Origin: Pseudomonas piscis
GTDB taxonomy: Bacteria; Pseudomonadota; Gammaproteobacteria; Pseudomonadales; Pseudomonadaceae
DNA: 64,000 nt
Direction of reading: 5' to 3'
NCBI RefSeq assembly: GCF_009380155.1
Contig: NZ_WHUV01000001.1
Coordinates: 186,001-250,000 of the forward strand
How positions within the stretch are numbered: position 1 is the first letter of the stretch; each line of letters begins with the position of its first letter. Positions 1-9,365 of the stretch are shown piece after piece. Position numbers and translations under genes: made by a program. The notes below the pieces were generated by a model, which saw nothing but the letters and a program-made list of their open reading frames with translations, was not told the origin of the DNA and did not search any database.

Positions 1-2973
1 ACTGCGGGCCGCTACACCACCCAGGACAGCCATGCGAATGTGGACAAGGCGGCCTGGCTGGGCTTCCTCGACCTGCTCAAGACCCAGCGCTCGCGCCGCC
101 CCATCGATGGTGCCTTCGTGGCCATCAGCCTGTCCGACTTGCTGTTGGGCAGCGAAGCGGAGCGGGCGGCCCACGCCGCGGCGATCCGCCTGCGCATCCA
201 GGAGCTGTATACCCAGCTGGGCGTGCGTTTCCCGATCTACCTGATGCTGACCAAGTTGGACCTGGTGCCAGGCTTCATGGAGTTCTTCGACTCCCTGAGC
301 AAGGAAGAGCGAGCCCAGGTCTGGGGCATGACCTTCGCCCTGGACGATGGCAAGGGCAGCGACAGCCCCCTGGCGCACTTGCCGGCGGAGCTGGCGGCCC
401 TGGAGCAGCGCCTCAACGAACGCCTGGTGGAGCGCCTGCAACAGGAGCGCGACCCGGCACGGCGCGACCTGATCTACGGGTTCCCGCAGCAGTTCGCGGC
501 GCTCAAGGAGTCCTTGCAGGGCTTCCTCGAAGGCGTGTTCAAGCCCAATGCCTTCGAAGAGCGGGTGCTGCTGCGCGGGGTGTACTTCACCAGCGGCACC
601 CAGGAAGGCAGCCCCATCGACCGCCTGATCGGCGCCATGGCCCAGAGCATGAACCTGGACCGCCAGCACCTGGCGCGCCAGACCGGCACTGGCCGCAGCT
701 ACTTCATCGAGAAGCTGTTCAGTGCCGTGGCTTTCGCCGAGCGCGGGCTGGTGGGGGTCAACCCCAAGGTCGAGCGTCGGCGCAAATGGATCGCCCGTGG
801 CGCCCTGGCCGCCAGCGTGGCCCTGGTGCTGGTGGTCGGCACCCTGTGGATCGTCAGCTACCGGGCCAACCAGAGCTATATCGCCCAGGTCGACCAGCGC
901 GTGGCGCCGGTGCGCCAGGGCGTGCAGAACCTCAGCCCGGCCCAGCGCGATGTGCTGGCGGTGCTGCCGCTGCTCAACGCGACCCGCAACCTGGCCGGCG
1001 ATGCCCCGGGCTGGGCCGAGGGTCTTGGCCTGTACCAGGGCGATATGCTCGAGGCCGAGTCCGCCAGCGTCTATCGCAAGCTGCTGGTGGCGGTGTTCGC
1101 CCCACGGTTGATGACCCGCATCGAAGAACAACTGCACAGCGGCGGCAACTCGGACTTCCTCTACGAGGGGCTCAAGGCTTACCTGATGCTGGCTGACAAC
1201 GAGCATTACGATGCCGACTTCATCAAGGCCTGGATCACCCTGGACTGGGACCAGACCCTGTCCCGCGAGCTGCCGCCCGACCAGCGCCAGGCCCTGACCG
1301 GGCACTTGCAGGCGTTGTTCGAGAAGCATCCGCCCAATGCCCGCCTGGACCAGCGCCTGATCGACGACCTGCGTCGCCAGCTGCAGCAGTTGCCGGTGGC
1401 CCAGCGGGTCTACGACCGGGTCAAGCGCGCCAAGCTGCCGGCCGGCGTGCCGGACTTTCGCCTGAGCGAAGCCGGTGGCCGCGATGCGGCGCTGGTGTTC
1501 ACGCGCAAGAGTGGCAAGCCATTGAGCGAACCCCTGAGCGGGCTGTTCACCGCCAAGGGTTATCGCGAGGGCTTCCTGCTGGCCAGCGTCAACCAGGCCG
1601 GCACCCTGGCCGAGGAGCAGTGGGTGCTGGGCCGCGACCAGGCCGAGCAGCAGAACGTCGCCAGCCTGGCCGCCGATGTGCGCCGCCTGTATTTCCAGGA
1701 CTACCTGCGCCAGTGGGACGCGCTGCTGGCCGACATCGACTTCGTGCCGATCACCAGCGTGGCCCAGGCCGCCGACGTGCTGCGGATCATCTCCGGTCCC
1801 ACCTCGCCGTTGAAAAAACTGCTGGTGGCGGTATCCAGGGAAACCGACCTGCAACAGGAAGAACGCCTGCTGGCGGCCCAGGGCCAGAAGGTCGAGGGCG
1901 GGGTCGACCAGCTCAAGCAGCGCCTGGGTTCGCTCCTGGGCCAGGAGCAGGCAGCGGGTCCGGCGGCCGTGGCCAGCGAAGACCCGGTGAGCCTGCACTT
2001 CGCTGACCTGATCAGCCTGGTGAGCAAGGGCGAGGGTGAGCCGGCGGCCATCGATGGCCTGCTGGCGGACATGAACGCCCTGTACGTGCAGGTCAGCGCC
2101 ATGGTCGGCGCCAGCGGCGATGCGCTGCTGGGCGAAGCCAAGAACCAGGCCAGCGCCGCCGCGGCCCGGGTCAGCCTGACCGCCGCGCGCCAGCCGCCAG
2201 TGGTCCAGGGATTGGTCAAGTCGGTGGTCGGTTCCACCACCAACACCATGATGGGCGGGGTGCGCAACCAGTTGAACGCGGCCTGGGTCAGTGAGGTGGT
2301 GAATGTCTACCGCCAGTCCCTGAGCGGGCGCTACCCGATGTCGCCGGGCAGTTCGCGGGATGCGACCCTGGAGGACTTCGGCCAGTTCTTCGGTGCGGGC
2401 GGGGTGATGGACAGCTACTTCCGCAAGTACCTGCAGCCCTACGTCAACACCTCCACTGCCACCTGGAGCTGGCAGCCGGGAGCGGCGCAGAAGCTGGGGA
2501 TTTCCCCCGGGGTGTTGCAGACCTTCCAGCGTGCTTCGAACATCCGCGATGCGTTCTTCCGCTCCAGCGGCGGCACCCAGCCGGCCGTGCGCTTCGAGCT
2601 CAAGCCGGTGGAGATGGACGCCAATATCAGCCAGTTCCTGCTCGACCTGGATGGCCAGCAACTGAGCTACGACCACGGCCCGAGCCGGCCGGTGGCCATG
2701 CAGTGGCCGAACCCGGGAAGCATCGGCGTGGTGCGCCTGTCGATCATGCCGCCGTCGGCCAGCGGGCGTTCGGGGATCACCCTGGACGGCCCCTGGGCCT
2801 GGTTCCGCCTGCTGGAGCAATCGGACCTTTCCGCCACCAACTCGCCGGACCGCTTCAACCTGCGGTTGCGGGTCGATGGCGCGAGCATTTCCTATGAGCT
2901 GCGTGCCAGCAGCGCCTTCAACCCGTTCAAGAGCCGGGTGCTCAGCGGCTTCAGCCTGCCGGAGCGGCTATGA
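1..2973 (+). CDS. tssM: Type VI secretion membrane-complex protein TssM (IcmF family), 5' truncated by window
   Basis: The reading frame is open from base 1, so the start lies upstream; 990 codons are visible. The first visible residues, TAGRYTTQDS, are a conserved IcmF segment, and YLMLTKLDLV carries the TKxD nucleotide-specificity motif of the cytoplasmic NTPase-like domain. A membrane segment lies at about residues 261-287 of the visible part, followed by the long periplasmic IcmF-related and C-terminal regions. TssM is the inner-membrane scaffold that joins TssL and TssJ in the T6SS envelope complex. The Walker A region and the first membrane segments are outside the window. The stop overlaps the tagF start (ATGA). 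Gene order matches the P. aeruginosa H1-T6SS cluster. Confidence 0.95.
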   Translation, partial: TAGRYTTQDSHANVDKAAWLGFLDLLKTQRSRRPIDGAFVAISLSDLLLGSEAERAAHAAAIRLRIQELYTQLGVRFPIYLMLTKLDLVPGFMEFFDSLSKEERAQVWGMTFALDDGKGSDSPLAHLPAELAALEQRLNERLVERLQQERDPARRDLIYGFPQQFAALKESLQGFLEGVFKPNAFEERVLLRGVYFTSGTQEGSPIDRLIGAMAQSMNLDRQHLARQTGTGRSYFIEKLFSAVAFAERGLVGVNPKVERRRKWIARGALAASVALVLVVGTLWIVSYRANQSYIAQVDQRVAPVRQGVQNLSPAQRDVLAVLPLLNATRNLAGDAPGWAEGLGLYQGDMLEAESASVYRKLLVAVFAPRLMTRIEEQLHSGGNSDFLYEGLKAYLMLADNEHYDADFIKAWITLDWDQTLSRELPPDQRQALTGHLQALFEKHPPNARLDQRLIDDLRRQLQQLPVAQRVYDRVKRAKLPAGVPDFRLSEAGGRDAALVFTRKSGKPLSEPLSGLFTAKGYREGFLLASVNQAGTLAEEQWVLGRDQAEQQNVASLAADVRRLYFQDYLRQWDALLADIDFVPITSVAQAADVLRIISGPTSPLKKLLVAVSRETDLQQEERLLAAQGQKVEGGVDQLKQRLGSLLGQEQAAGPAAVASEDPVSLHFADLISLVSKGEGEPAAIDGLLADMNALYVQVSAMVGASGDALLGEAKNQASAAAARVSLTAARQPPVVQGLVKSVVGSTTNTMMGGVRNQLNAAWVSEVVNVYRQSLSGRYPMSPGSSRDATLEDFGQFFGAGGVMDSYFRKYLQPYVNTSTATWSWQPGAAQKLGISPGVLQTFQRASNIRDAFFRSSGGTQPAVRFELKPVEMDANISQFLLDLDGQQLSYDHGPSRPVAMQWPNPGSIGVVRLSIMPPSASGRSGITLDGPWAWFRLLEQSDLSATNSPDRFNLRLRVDGASISYELRASSAFNPFKSRVLSGFSLPERL

Positions 2974-3623
2974 CGGCGCCCGGCCTGTACGGCAAGCTGG
3001 CCAGCCGTGGCGACTTCGTCAGCCGTGGCCTGCCGCAGAGCTTCATCGGCCCCTGGGACAGCTGGCTGGCGGCGGGTTTGCTGGCCAGCCAGAACGCCAT
3101 GGGCGAGCACTGGCTCAACGCCTATCTGGTCAGCCCGTTGTGGCGTTTCGCCCTGGCCCCGGGCCTGTGCGGGCCCCAGGCGGCGGTCGGGGTGGTGATG
3201 CCGAGCATCGACCGGGTCGGGCGCTATTTCCCCCTGACGGTCGCCGCGCTGCTGGAGCCCGGCGAAGACCTGGCCTCGCTGGTGAGCGGCCCGGACCAGT
3301 GGTTCGAACAGGTGGAGGAGCTGTTGCTGGCAACCCTCGACGAGGGCGCCAGTTTCGAGACTCTGGAAGAAGGCTTGCAGGGCCTGGGGGCGCCGCTCGC
3401 GGCACCACGGGCCGAGGGCAGCCATTACGCCGGCCTGCAACGCTTCTACGTGAATGACCCACAGGCCCGGAGCGCGGTTCTCGCCGCCCTGGCCCTGGAC
3501 GGGTCGAGTGTCTGGTGGGGACGTGGCTCGCAGTACATCAGTCCGATGCTGCTGCGTTGCCAGGGGCTGCCGCCAGCCAGTGATTTTGGGCAATTTCTGC
3601 TCGGGCAAGAGGGTGCCGTCTAA
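2970..3623 (+). CDS. tagF: Type VI secretion-associated protein TagF
   Basis: A 217-residue protein opening with GLYGKLASRGDFVSRGLP, typical of the TagF family (DUF2094, PF09867). The start ATG overlaps the tssM stop by four bases, implying translational coupling. In P. aeruginosa, TagF is a post-translational repressor of H1-T6SS that acts on the scaffold protein Fha independently of phosphorylation; that role is transferred here by homology and gene order. Length is normal for a TagF not fused to PppA. The pppA gene starts on the base after the stop codon, so the repressor and the phosphatase are made together. Confidence 0.93.
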   Translation: MTAPGLYGKLASRGDFVSRGLPQSFIGPWDSWLAAGLLASQNAMGEHWLNAYLVSPLWRFALAPGLCGPQAAVGVVMPSIDRVGRYFPLTVAALLEPGEDLASLVSGPDQWFEQVEELLLATLDEGASFETLEEGLQGLGAPLAAPRAEGSHYAGLQRFYVNDPQARSAVLAALALDGSSVWWGRGSQYISPMLLRCQGLPPASDFGQFLLGQEGAV

Positions 3624-4358
3624 ATGCGTTCAGCGCCACAACTGTCCTACCAGTCCGCCAGCTACAGCCATGTCGGCATGGTGCGGAAAATCAATGAAGA
3701 CGCCTGGCTCGAAGCCCCGGAAACCGGCCTCTGGCTGGTGGCCGACGGCATGGGCGGGCACGCCGCCGGCGACTACGTCAGCAGCCTGATCGTCGATAGC
3801 CTGCGCGCGGTGCCGGGCGGCGACAGCCTGGAACACTACGTCGCGGCGTTGCGCAATGCCCTGGCGGCGGTGAATGCCGCGGTGCGCGAGGAAACCGCCA
3901 ACCGTGGCGTGACCATGATGGGCAGCACCGTGGTGCTGCTGGCGGTACGCGGCGACCAGGCGGTGTGCCTGTGGGCTGGCGACAGCCGCCTGTACCGGCT
4001 GCGTGACGAGCAACTGGAGGGCATCTCCCGGGATCACAGCTACGTCCAGGACCTGCAGGACAGCGGCCTGCTCAGCGAGGCCGAGGCGCGGGTTCATCCG
4101 CGGGCCAACATCGTCACCCGTGCCATTGGTGTCGAGGCCCAGCTGGAGCTGTCCCAGGTCGACCTGCAAGTGCAGGCCGGCGATACCTTCCTGCTGTGCA
4201 GCGATGGCCTGAACAAGACCGCCGAGGACTTCGAGCTGCGCGACGTGCTCAGTCACAACGAGCCCAACGATGTGGTGCGCAGCCTGATCCACCTGGGCCT
4301 GACCCGGGGTGCGCCGGACAACATCACCGCGATCGTGATCAAGGCCGCAGGACACTGA
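3624..4358 (+). CDS. pppA: PP2C-type serine/threonine phosphatase PppA of the T6SS
   Basis: A 244-residue PP2C phosphatase. Visible motifs: RKINEDAW near the N-terminus, the metal-binding DGMGGH at about residue 41, WAGDSRLYRL, LLCSDGL and the C-terminal DNITAIVI with the last metal-binding Asp. In H1-type systems PppA removes the threonine phosphate that PpkA puts on Fha, switching the apparatus off. It lies directly between tagF and ppkA with no intergenic space. All expected catalytic acidic residues are present, so it should be active. Confidence 0.94.
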   Translation: MRSAPQLSYQSASYSHVGMVRKINEDAWLEAPETGLWLVADGMGGHAAGDYVSSLIVDSLRAVPGGDSLEHYVAALRNALAAVNAAVREETANRGVTMMGSTVVLLAVRGDQAVCLWAGDSRLYRLRDEQLEGISRDHSYVQDLQDSGLLSEAEARVHPRANIVTRAIGVEAQLELSQVDLQVQAGDTFLLCSDGLNKTAEDFELRDVLSHNEPNDVVRSLIHLGLTRGAPDNITAIVIKAAGH

Positions 4359-4360
4359 CC

Positions 4361-7300
4361 ATGGACATTCTGATTCCCGGCTTCGATATCCAGGGCGAGA
4401 TTGGCGAAGGCGCCATGGCCAGCGTGTACCTGGCGACCCAGCGCTCCCTGGAGCGCAAGGTGGCGCTCAAGGTCATGGCTGCCTCGCTGGCCGCCGACCC
4501 GAGCTTCTGTGAGCGCTTCCTGCGCGAGGGCAAGACCCTGGCGCGGCTGTCCCACCCGCACACCGTGACCATCCACGACATCGGCAATGTCGGCGAGCTG
4601 TACTACATGGCCATGGAGTACCTGCCCAACGGCACGCTCAAGGAGCGCATCGCCGCCGGGCTGACCCCGGAGCAGGGCCTGACCTACATCCGCCAGATCG
4701 CTTCGGCCCTGGGTTATGCCCACGCCCAGGGGTTGGTGCACCGTGACGTCAAGCCGGCCAACATCCTGTTCCGCGCCGATGGCACGGCGGTACTCTCGGA
4801 CTTCGGCATCGCCAAGTCCCTGGATGATCGCACCCAGTTCACCCAGGCCGGCTTCGCCGTCGGCACTCCGAGCTACATGAGCCCCGAGCAGGCCCGTGGC
4901 CAGGACATCGACGGCCGCGCCGACCTCTATGCCCTGGGCGTGGTGCTGTACGAAATCCTCGTCGGCAAGCTGCCGTACAACGGCACCGATGCCTTGTCCA
5001 CGGCCCTGGCCCACCTCACCGAACCGTTGCCGGAGCTACCGGTGCACCACGGCCGCTACCAGCACATCCTGGGCAAGCTGCTGGCCAAGGACCCGGCGGA
5101 GCGCTACCCGGATGCCGCAGCCTTGCTGGCGGCCCTGGACAACCTGCCGGCGGCGGCCCCGGAGGTCGAGGCGACGCTGATCCAGCCGTTGCCCTTGCCG
5201 CCCCTGGAGGTGCCCGCGGGCAACGACCTGGCCGGGCTGACCCCGGTCTCCATCGAAATTCCCCGGCAGGCCCCGCAACCGGCCCCGCGCCAGGAGCCGC
5301 GTCCGGAACCTGTGGCGCAGCCCCAGCGCGTCTCCAGCCTGCCGCCCCAGGGCGCCGAGCCGACCGGGCAGCGGCGTGGCCCGGTGCTGGCCCTGGCCGG
5401 CGTGGCCGTGGCGGTAGCCCTGGCCGTGGCTGGTGGTGGCTATTGGTGGTTGTCCGGGGACAGCCCGCAGCCAGCGCCCAAGACCGTGGCCGGCACCCCG
5501 GCCTCCGGTAGCGGCAGCACGTCCAGCGTGGCGCCGCCGGTGAACCAGCCCGTGGCGAGCGATGCCGATGGCGGCCAGCGGCCGTTGCTGATGGCGGGCA
5601 AGAAGACCCTGTTCCAGCGAGTGCTGAGCAAGCCTGGGGCGAGTTTCTCCAGCGAGCCCGGAGCTGCCCCGGGCGCGGCGGTGCCGGCGTTCTCGGTGTT
5701 GTACGTGTACCAGCGCAAGAGCCTCGACGGCCGCACCTGGTTGCGCCTGGGCGCGGCCAGCGATGGTCGCAGCGCCGGTTGGCTGCCTGAGGACCAGGTC
5801 AGCGACTGGAAGCAGAGCCTGGTGCTCAAGTTCACAGAGCGCTCCGGGCGGGCGCCGGTGATGTTCGTGCGCCAGGCCAGCCAGTTGGAACGCCTGCTGG
5901 CCGATCCTGCGGCGGCCAAGAACCTGCTGCTCAATGCGCAGAAGAATCCCCAGGACGACCAGCAGGTGCTGGCCCTGGAACCCAATGCCAGCGCGGTGCC
6001 CCAGGACCAGTTCTACCTGCTGCCGATCTTCGACGCCAAGGAGAGCTTCGACGAGAACGGCCAGCCGGTGCAGTTGCTCAATGTCGCTTCCATCGACCCG
6101 GGCAACAGCCCGCAGAGCATCAGCGACAACGCCGGCAAGCGCCTGCCGGTGAATACTGCGCCAGCCGCCGGTGACGCGTTTCGCACCGCCGTGGTGCTGG
6201 TGGTGGATACCTCGGTGTCGATGCAGCCCTACATCGACCGGGTCCGCGATGTGGTGCATGAGCTGCAAGGCAAGCTGGCCGCGCGCGGCGAGCTGGACAG
6301 CGTCAGCTTCGGCCTGGTGGGCTTTCGCAACAACATCAAGAAGACCCCGGGCCTTGAATATGTCGCCAAGACCCTGGTGACCCTGGACCAGGGCCGCGAT
6401 CCCCAGCGGTTCCAGGAGCTGGTGAGCCAGGTCAAGGCCACCAGCGTGTCCAGCCACTCGTTCAACGAAGATGCCTTCGCCGGGATCATGCAGGCAGTGG
6501 AGGGCATGGACTGGAAGGGCTACGGCGGCCGCCTGATCCTGCTGGTCAGCGATGCCGGCGCCCTGCGCAAGAACGATCCCTACAGCCGGACCCAGATGAA
6601 CGAGGCCGAAGTGCGCCAGGCGGCCCTGGGCAAGCAGATCAAGATCTATGCCCTGCACCTGCGCTCCGATGCCGGCAAGAAGAACCACGCCCAGGCCGAG
6701 ACCCAATACCGGGTGCTGACCGCCGACGCCAACCCGAAGATCGGCGACCTGTACATCCCGGTACCCGGTGGCGACGTGGGCAAGTTCGGCGAGCGGGTCG
6801 ACGAGATCGGCACGGTGTTCGCCGACCTGGTGCACCAGGTGCGCAGCAACCAGGAGCAGGCCGTCCCGCTGCTGGCGGCGAGCCCGAGCATCGCCGAGAA
6901 GTCGGCGGCCATCGGCTACGCCATGCACATGGATTTCCTCGGGCACAAATCCGCCAGCCAGGCGCCGCAACTGGTCAGCGCCTGGACCGCCGACCGCGAC
7001 CTGACCAACCCGGCGCTGCCGGCGTTCCAGGTCTGCGTGATGCTCACCAAGCTGCAGCTCAACGACTTGCAGCAGTCGCTGAAATTAATCGTCGACGCGG
7101 CGCGCAAGACCCAGACCTCGCCCAAGGATTTCTTCCAGGAAATCGCCAGCGCCAGTGCCTACATGAGCCGCGACCCGGCAGCCCTGCGCAAGGGCGGCAA
7201 TCTCGCCGATGGCGGCGTGCTGGGGGAATACCTGGAAGGCCTGCCGTATCGCAGCAAGTCGCTGAACATGACCCAGGACCTGTGGTTGTCGTTGAGCGTG

Positions 7301-7447
7301 GCCGAACAGGAAGACTTCATCGACGAACTGGATTCGAAGATCCGTCTCTACGAGACCTTCCACAACGACCTGGCCAACTGGGTGCGCTTCGGCGATGCCG
7401 AGCCGGGTGATGCCCTGTACCGCGTTCCCTTGTCGACCCTGCCCTGA
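4361..7447 (+). CDS. ppkA: T6SS serine/threonine kinase PpkA with C-terminal VWA domain
   Basis: 1028 residues from ATG 4361, two bases after the pppA stop; the frame is open further upstream, but that stretch overlaps pppA. Kinase domain at about residues 8-265: glycine loop GEGAMASV, VALKVMA lysine, HRDVKPANI catalytic loop, DFGIAK and GTPSYMSPEQ activation segment. A Pro-rich juxtamembrane stretch precedes one membrane segment at about 340-362. The periplasmic part has an SH3-like segment (about 445-490) and a von Willebrand A domain from about residue 608 with MIDAS-like DTSVS. The known partner PpkA phosphorylates Fha to trigger assembly. Its last base is the first base of tagT. Length is close to the P. 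aeruginosa protein (about 1030). Confidence 0.95.
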   Translation: MDILIPGFDIQGEIGEGAMASVYLATQRSLERKVALKVMAASLAADPSFCERFLREGKTLARLSHPHTVTIHDIGNVGELYYMAMEYLPNGTLKERIAAGLTPEQGLTYIRQIASALGYAHAQGLVHRDVKPANILFRADGTAVLSDFGIAKSLDDRTQFTQAGFAVGTPSYMSPEQARGQDIDGRADLYALGVVLYEILVGKLPYNGTDALSTALAHLTEPLPELPVHHGRYQHILGKLLAKDPAERYPDAAALLAALDNLPAAAPEVEATLIQPLPLPPLEVPAGNDLAGLTPVSIEIPRQAPQPAPRQEPRPEPVAQPQRVSSLPPQGAEPTGQRRGPVLALAGVAVAVALAVAGGGYWWLSGDSPQPAPKTVAGTPASGSGSTSSVAPPVNQPVASDADGGQRPLLMAGKKTLFQRVLSKPGASFSSEPGAAPGAAVPAFSVLYVYQRKSLDGRTWLRLGAASDGRSAGWLPEDQVSDWKQSLVLKFTERSGRAPVMFVRQASQLERLLADPAAAKNLLLNAQKNPQDDQQVLALEPNASAVPQDQFYLLPIFDAKESFDENGQPVQLLNVASIDPGNSPQSISDNAGKRLPVNTAPAAGDAFRTAVVLVVDTSVSMQPYIDRVRDVVHELQGKLAARGELDSVSFGLVGFRNNIKKTPGLEYVAKTLVTLDQGRDPQRFQELVSQVKATSVSSHSFNEDAFAGIMQAVEGMDWKGYGGRLILLVSDAGALRKNDPYSRTQMNEAEVRQAALGKQIKIYALHLRSDAGKKNHAQAETQYRVLTADANPKIGDLYIPVPGGDVGKFGERVDEIGTVFADLVHQVRSNQEQAVPLLAASPSIAEKSAAIGYAMHMDFLGHKSASQAPQLVSAWTADRDLTNPALPAFQVCVMLTKLQLNDLQQSLKLIVDAARKTQTSPKDFFQEIASASAYMSRDPAALRKGGNLADGGVLGEYLEGLPYRSKSLNMTQDLWLSLSVAEQEDFIDELDSKIRLYETFHNDLANWVRFGDAEPGDALYRVPLSTLP

Positions 7448-8163
7448 TGCTGAACCTTCTGGATGTGCGCAAGAGCCGCGGCGAGGGACGCCAACGCTAC
7501 AGCCTGGTGATCCCCAGGCTGCAATTGCGCGCGGGCGACCAGTTGGCGGTGGTGGGCCCCAGCGGCTGCGGCAAGAGCACCTTGCTCGACCTGCTGGCGC
7601 TGGTGCTGGCCCCGGATTCGAGCCGGCGCTTCGATTTCGCCCCGGACCGGGAAACCCTCGATATCGCCGGGATCTGGAAGCAGGCCGGGCACAGCGCCCT
7701 GGCCGAGCTGCGCAGCCGGCACCTGGGTTATGTGCTGCAGACCGGCGGCTTGCTGGGGTTTCTCGATGTGCGGGGCAACATCAGCCTGCCGCGCAAGATG
7801 CTGGGCCTGGCCGACGAGGGCATTCCCCGGCGCCTGGCCGAGCGCCTGGAGATCGTCGACCAGCTCCACAAGAAACCCGTCGACCTCTCGGTGGGCCAGC
7901 GCCAGCGGGTCAGTTGCGCCCGGGCCCTGGCCCATGGTCCGCAGGTGCTGCTGGCGGACGAACCGACCGCGGCCCTGGACCCGTTGAATGCCCAGCGGGT
8001 GATGCAACTGCTGGTGCAACAGGCGCGGGACCAGCAGCTGTGCTGCGTGGTGGCGACCCACGATGAGCCGCTGGCGCGGGCCAATGGCTTGCAGATCCGG
8101 CGTATCGCCTGCCAGCGCGATGTCGATGGCGGCGTGACCGCGACCCTCGGGGAGGCGTGCTGA
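7447..8163 (+). CDS. tagT: ABC transporter ATPase TagT (T6SS signalling)
   Basis: A 238-residue ABC ATPase: Walker A GPSGCGKST at about residue 36, Q-loop YVLQTGG, signature LSVGQRQR and Walker B LLADEP. It is of the LolD/MacB-like class that pairs with FtsX-type permeases. With TagS it forms the inner-membrane pair of the TagQRST module that acts upstream of PpkA when the envelope is perturbed by a neighbouring cell's T6SS (known from P. aeruginosa). Its start overlaps the ppkA stop by one base and its stop overlaps the tagS start (TGATG). Confidence 0.92.
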   Translation: MLNLLDVRKSRGEGRQRYSLVIPRLQLRAGDQLAVVGPSGCGKSTLLDLLALVLAPDSSRRFDFAPDRETLDIAGIWKQAGHSALAELRSRHLGYVLQTGGLLGFLDVRGNISLPRKMLGLADEGIPRRLAERLEIVDQLHKKPVDLSVGQRQRVSCARALAHGPQVLLADEPTAALDPLNAQRVMQLLVQQARDQQLCCVVATHDEPLARANGLQIRRIACQRDVDGGVTATLGEAC

Positions 8164-9365
8164 TGCGTGCAGCCCTGATCGCGGCGCTGGCCTGGCAGGA
8201 CTACCGGGCCGATACCTGGCTTTCGGCCTGCTCGGTGCTGGCCCTGGTGGCGGTGATCGCGCCGTTGCTGGTGCTGTTCGGACTCAAGTTCGGCCTGGTC
8301 AGCAGCCTGACCGAGCGCCTGGAGAAGGACCCGGCGGTGCGCGAGGTCATCCCCTTGGGTGGTGGTCGCTTCAATGCCGCGTTCATTGCCGAACTGCGCC
8401 AGCGCCCGGACGTGGCGTTCGCCTTGCCCAGGACCCGGCAGATCGCCGCCACGGCGGAGTTGGCGCGAGGCGAGGGGGATGTTGGCCTGACCGTGGAAAT
8501 GCTGCCTACCGCGCCTACCGACCCCTTGCTGGGGTCGTTGCCGGCATTGCAAGGCATGAACGGGGTGGTGCTCAGCCGTACCGCCGCCGAGAAACTCGGG
8601 GCCCGGCCTGGGGATTGGCTGCAGGCCAGTTTCGGCCGCCAGGTGGCCGGGCGCAGCGAGGTGCAGCGGACCCGGGTCCAGGTCGAGGGCGTGTTGCCCC
8701 TGGAGGCTTTTGCCCGCGATGCCTTGCTGGCGCCGCTGGAGTTGCTGGAGGCCGCCGAGGACTATCGCGACGGCCGTGCGGTGCTGGCCATGGGCTGGGC
8801 CGGTGGCGCCCCGACCCAGGCCGGGCAGCGGGTGTACCCGGCGTTTCGCCTGTATGCACGCAGCCTCGACGATGTCGAGCCGCTGCGCCGCTATTTCGCC
8901 GAGCGCGGCCTGCTGGTGTCGACCCAGGCCCAGACCATCGCCCAGGTGCAGTCGTTGAGCCGCAACTTGTCGATCGTGTTCTGGATCATCGCCGGGCTGG
9001 CTCTGGCCGGGGCCTTCGCGGCGATCTTCGCGGGCGCCCTGGCGGCGGTGGAGCGCAAGCGCCGCGAGCTGTCGGTGCTGCGCCTGCTGGGTTTTTCCAC
9101 CGGGGCTCTGCTGCTGTTCGTGGTGGCCCAGGCGCTGTACAGCGCCGCTTTCGCCGCCGTGCTGAGCGGCGTGTTGTATGCCCTGGCCCAGGCCGGGCTG
9201 AATCATTTGTTCATGCAGGTGCCGGGCGAGTACGCCAGCCATCTGCTGCCGGGCCACTTCGGCCTGGCCCTGTTGGCGACGCTGGGCGTCAGCACCCTGG
9301 CCGCCGCGCTGGGCGGCTGGCGGGTGGCGCGCATTGAAGCCTGTGAAGGAATTCGCGATGTATAA
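8163..9365 (+). CDS. tagS: FtsX/MacB-type ABC permease TagS (T6SS signalling)
   Basis: 400 residues from ATG 8163, which overlaps the tagT stop; an in-frame GTG at 8157 is possible but less likely. Four membrane stretches are visible: one near the N-terminus (about residues 18-45), followed by a large periplasmic domain, then three near the C-terminus (LSIVFWIIAGLALAGAF, GALLLFVVAQALYSAAF, HFGLALLATLGVSTLAA). This is the FtsX/MacB arrangement. It partners TagT. In P. aeruginosa it transmits envelope signals to PpkA together with TagR and TagQ. Confidence 0.9.
   Translation: MRAALIAALAWQDYRADTWLSACSVLALVAVIAPLLVLFGLKFGLVSSLTERLEKDPAVREVIPLGGGRFNAAFIAELRQRPDVAFALPRTRQIAATAELARGEGDVGLTVEMLPTAPTDPLLGSLPALQGMNGVVLSRTAAEKLGARPGDWLQASFGRQVAGRSEVQRTRVQVEGVLPLEAFARDALLAPLELLEAAEDYRDGRAVLAMGWAGGAPTQAGQRVYPAFRLYARSLDDVEPLRRYFAERGLLVSTQAQTIAQVQSLSRNLSIVFWIIAGLALAGAFAAIFAGALAAVERKRRELSVLRLLGFSTGALLLFVVAQALYSAAFAAVLSGVLYALAQAGLNHLFMQVPGEYASHLLPGHFGLALLATLGVSTLAAALGGWRVARIEACEGIRDV

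Noticed and set aside
5036..6970. Long open frame of 644 codons on the minus strand opposite ppkA
   Set aside because: It is a shadow of the GC-rich ppkA gene: low-complexity, His/Gly/Gln-rich translation with no recognisable motifs.
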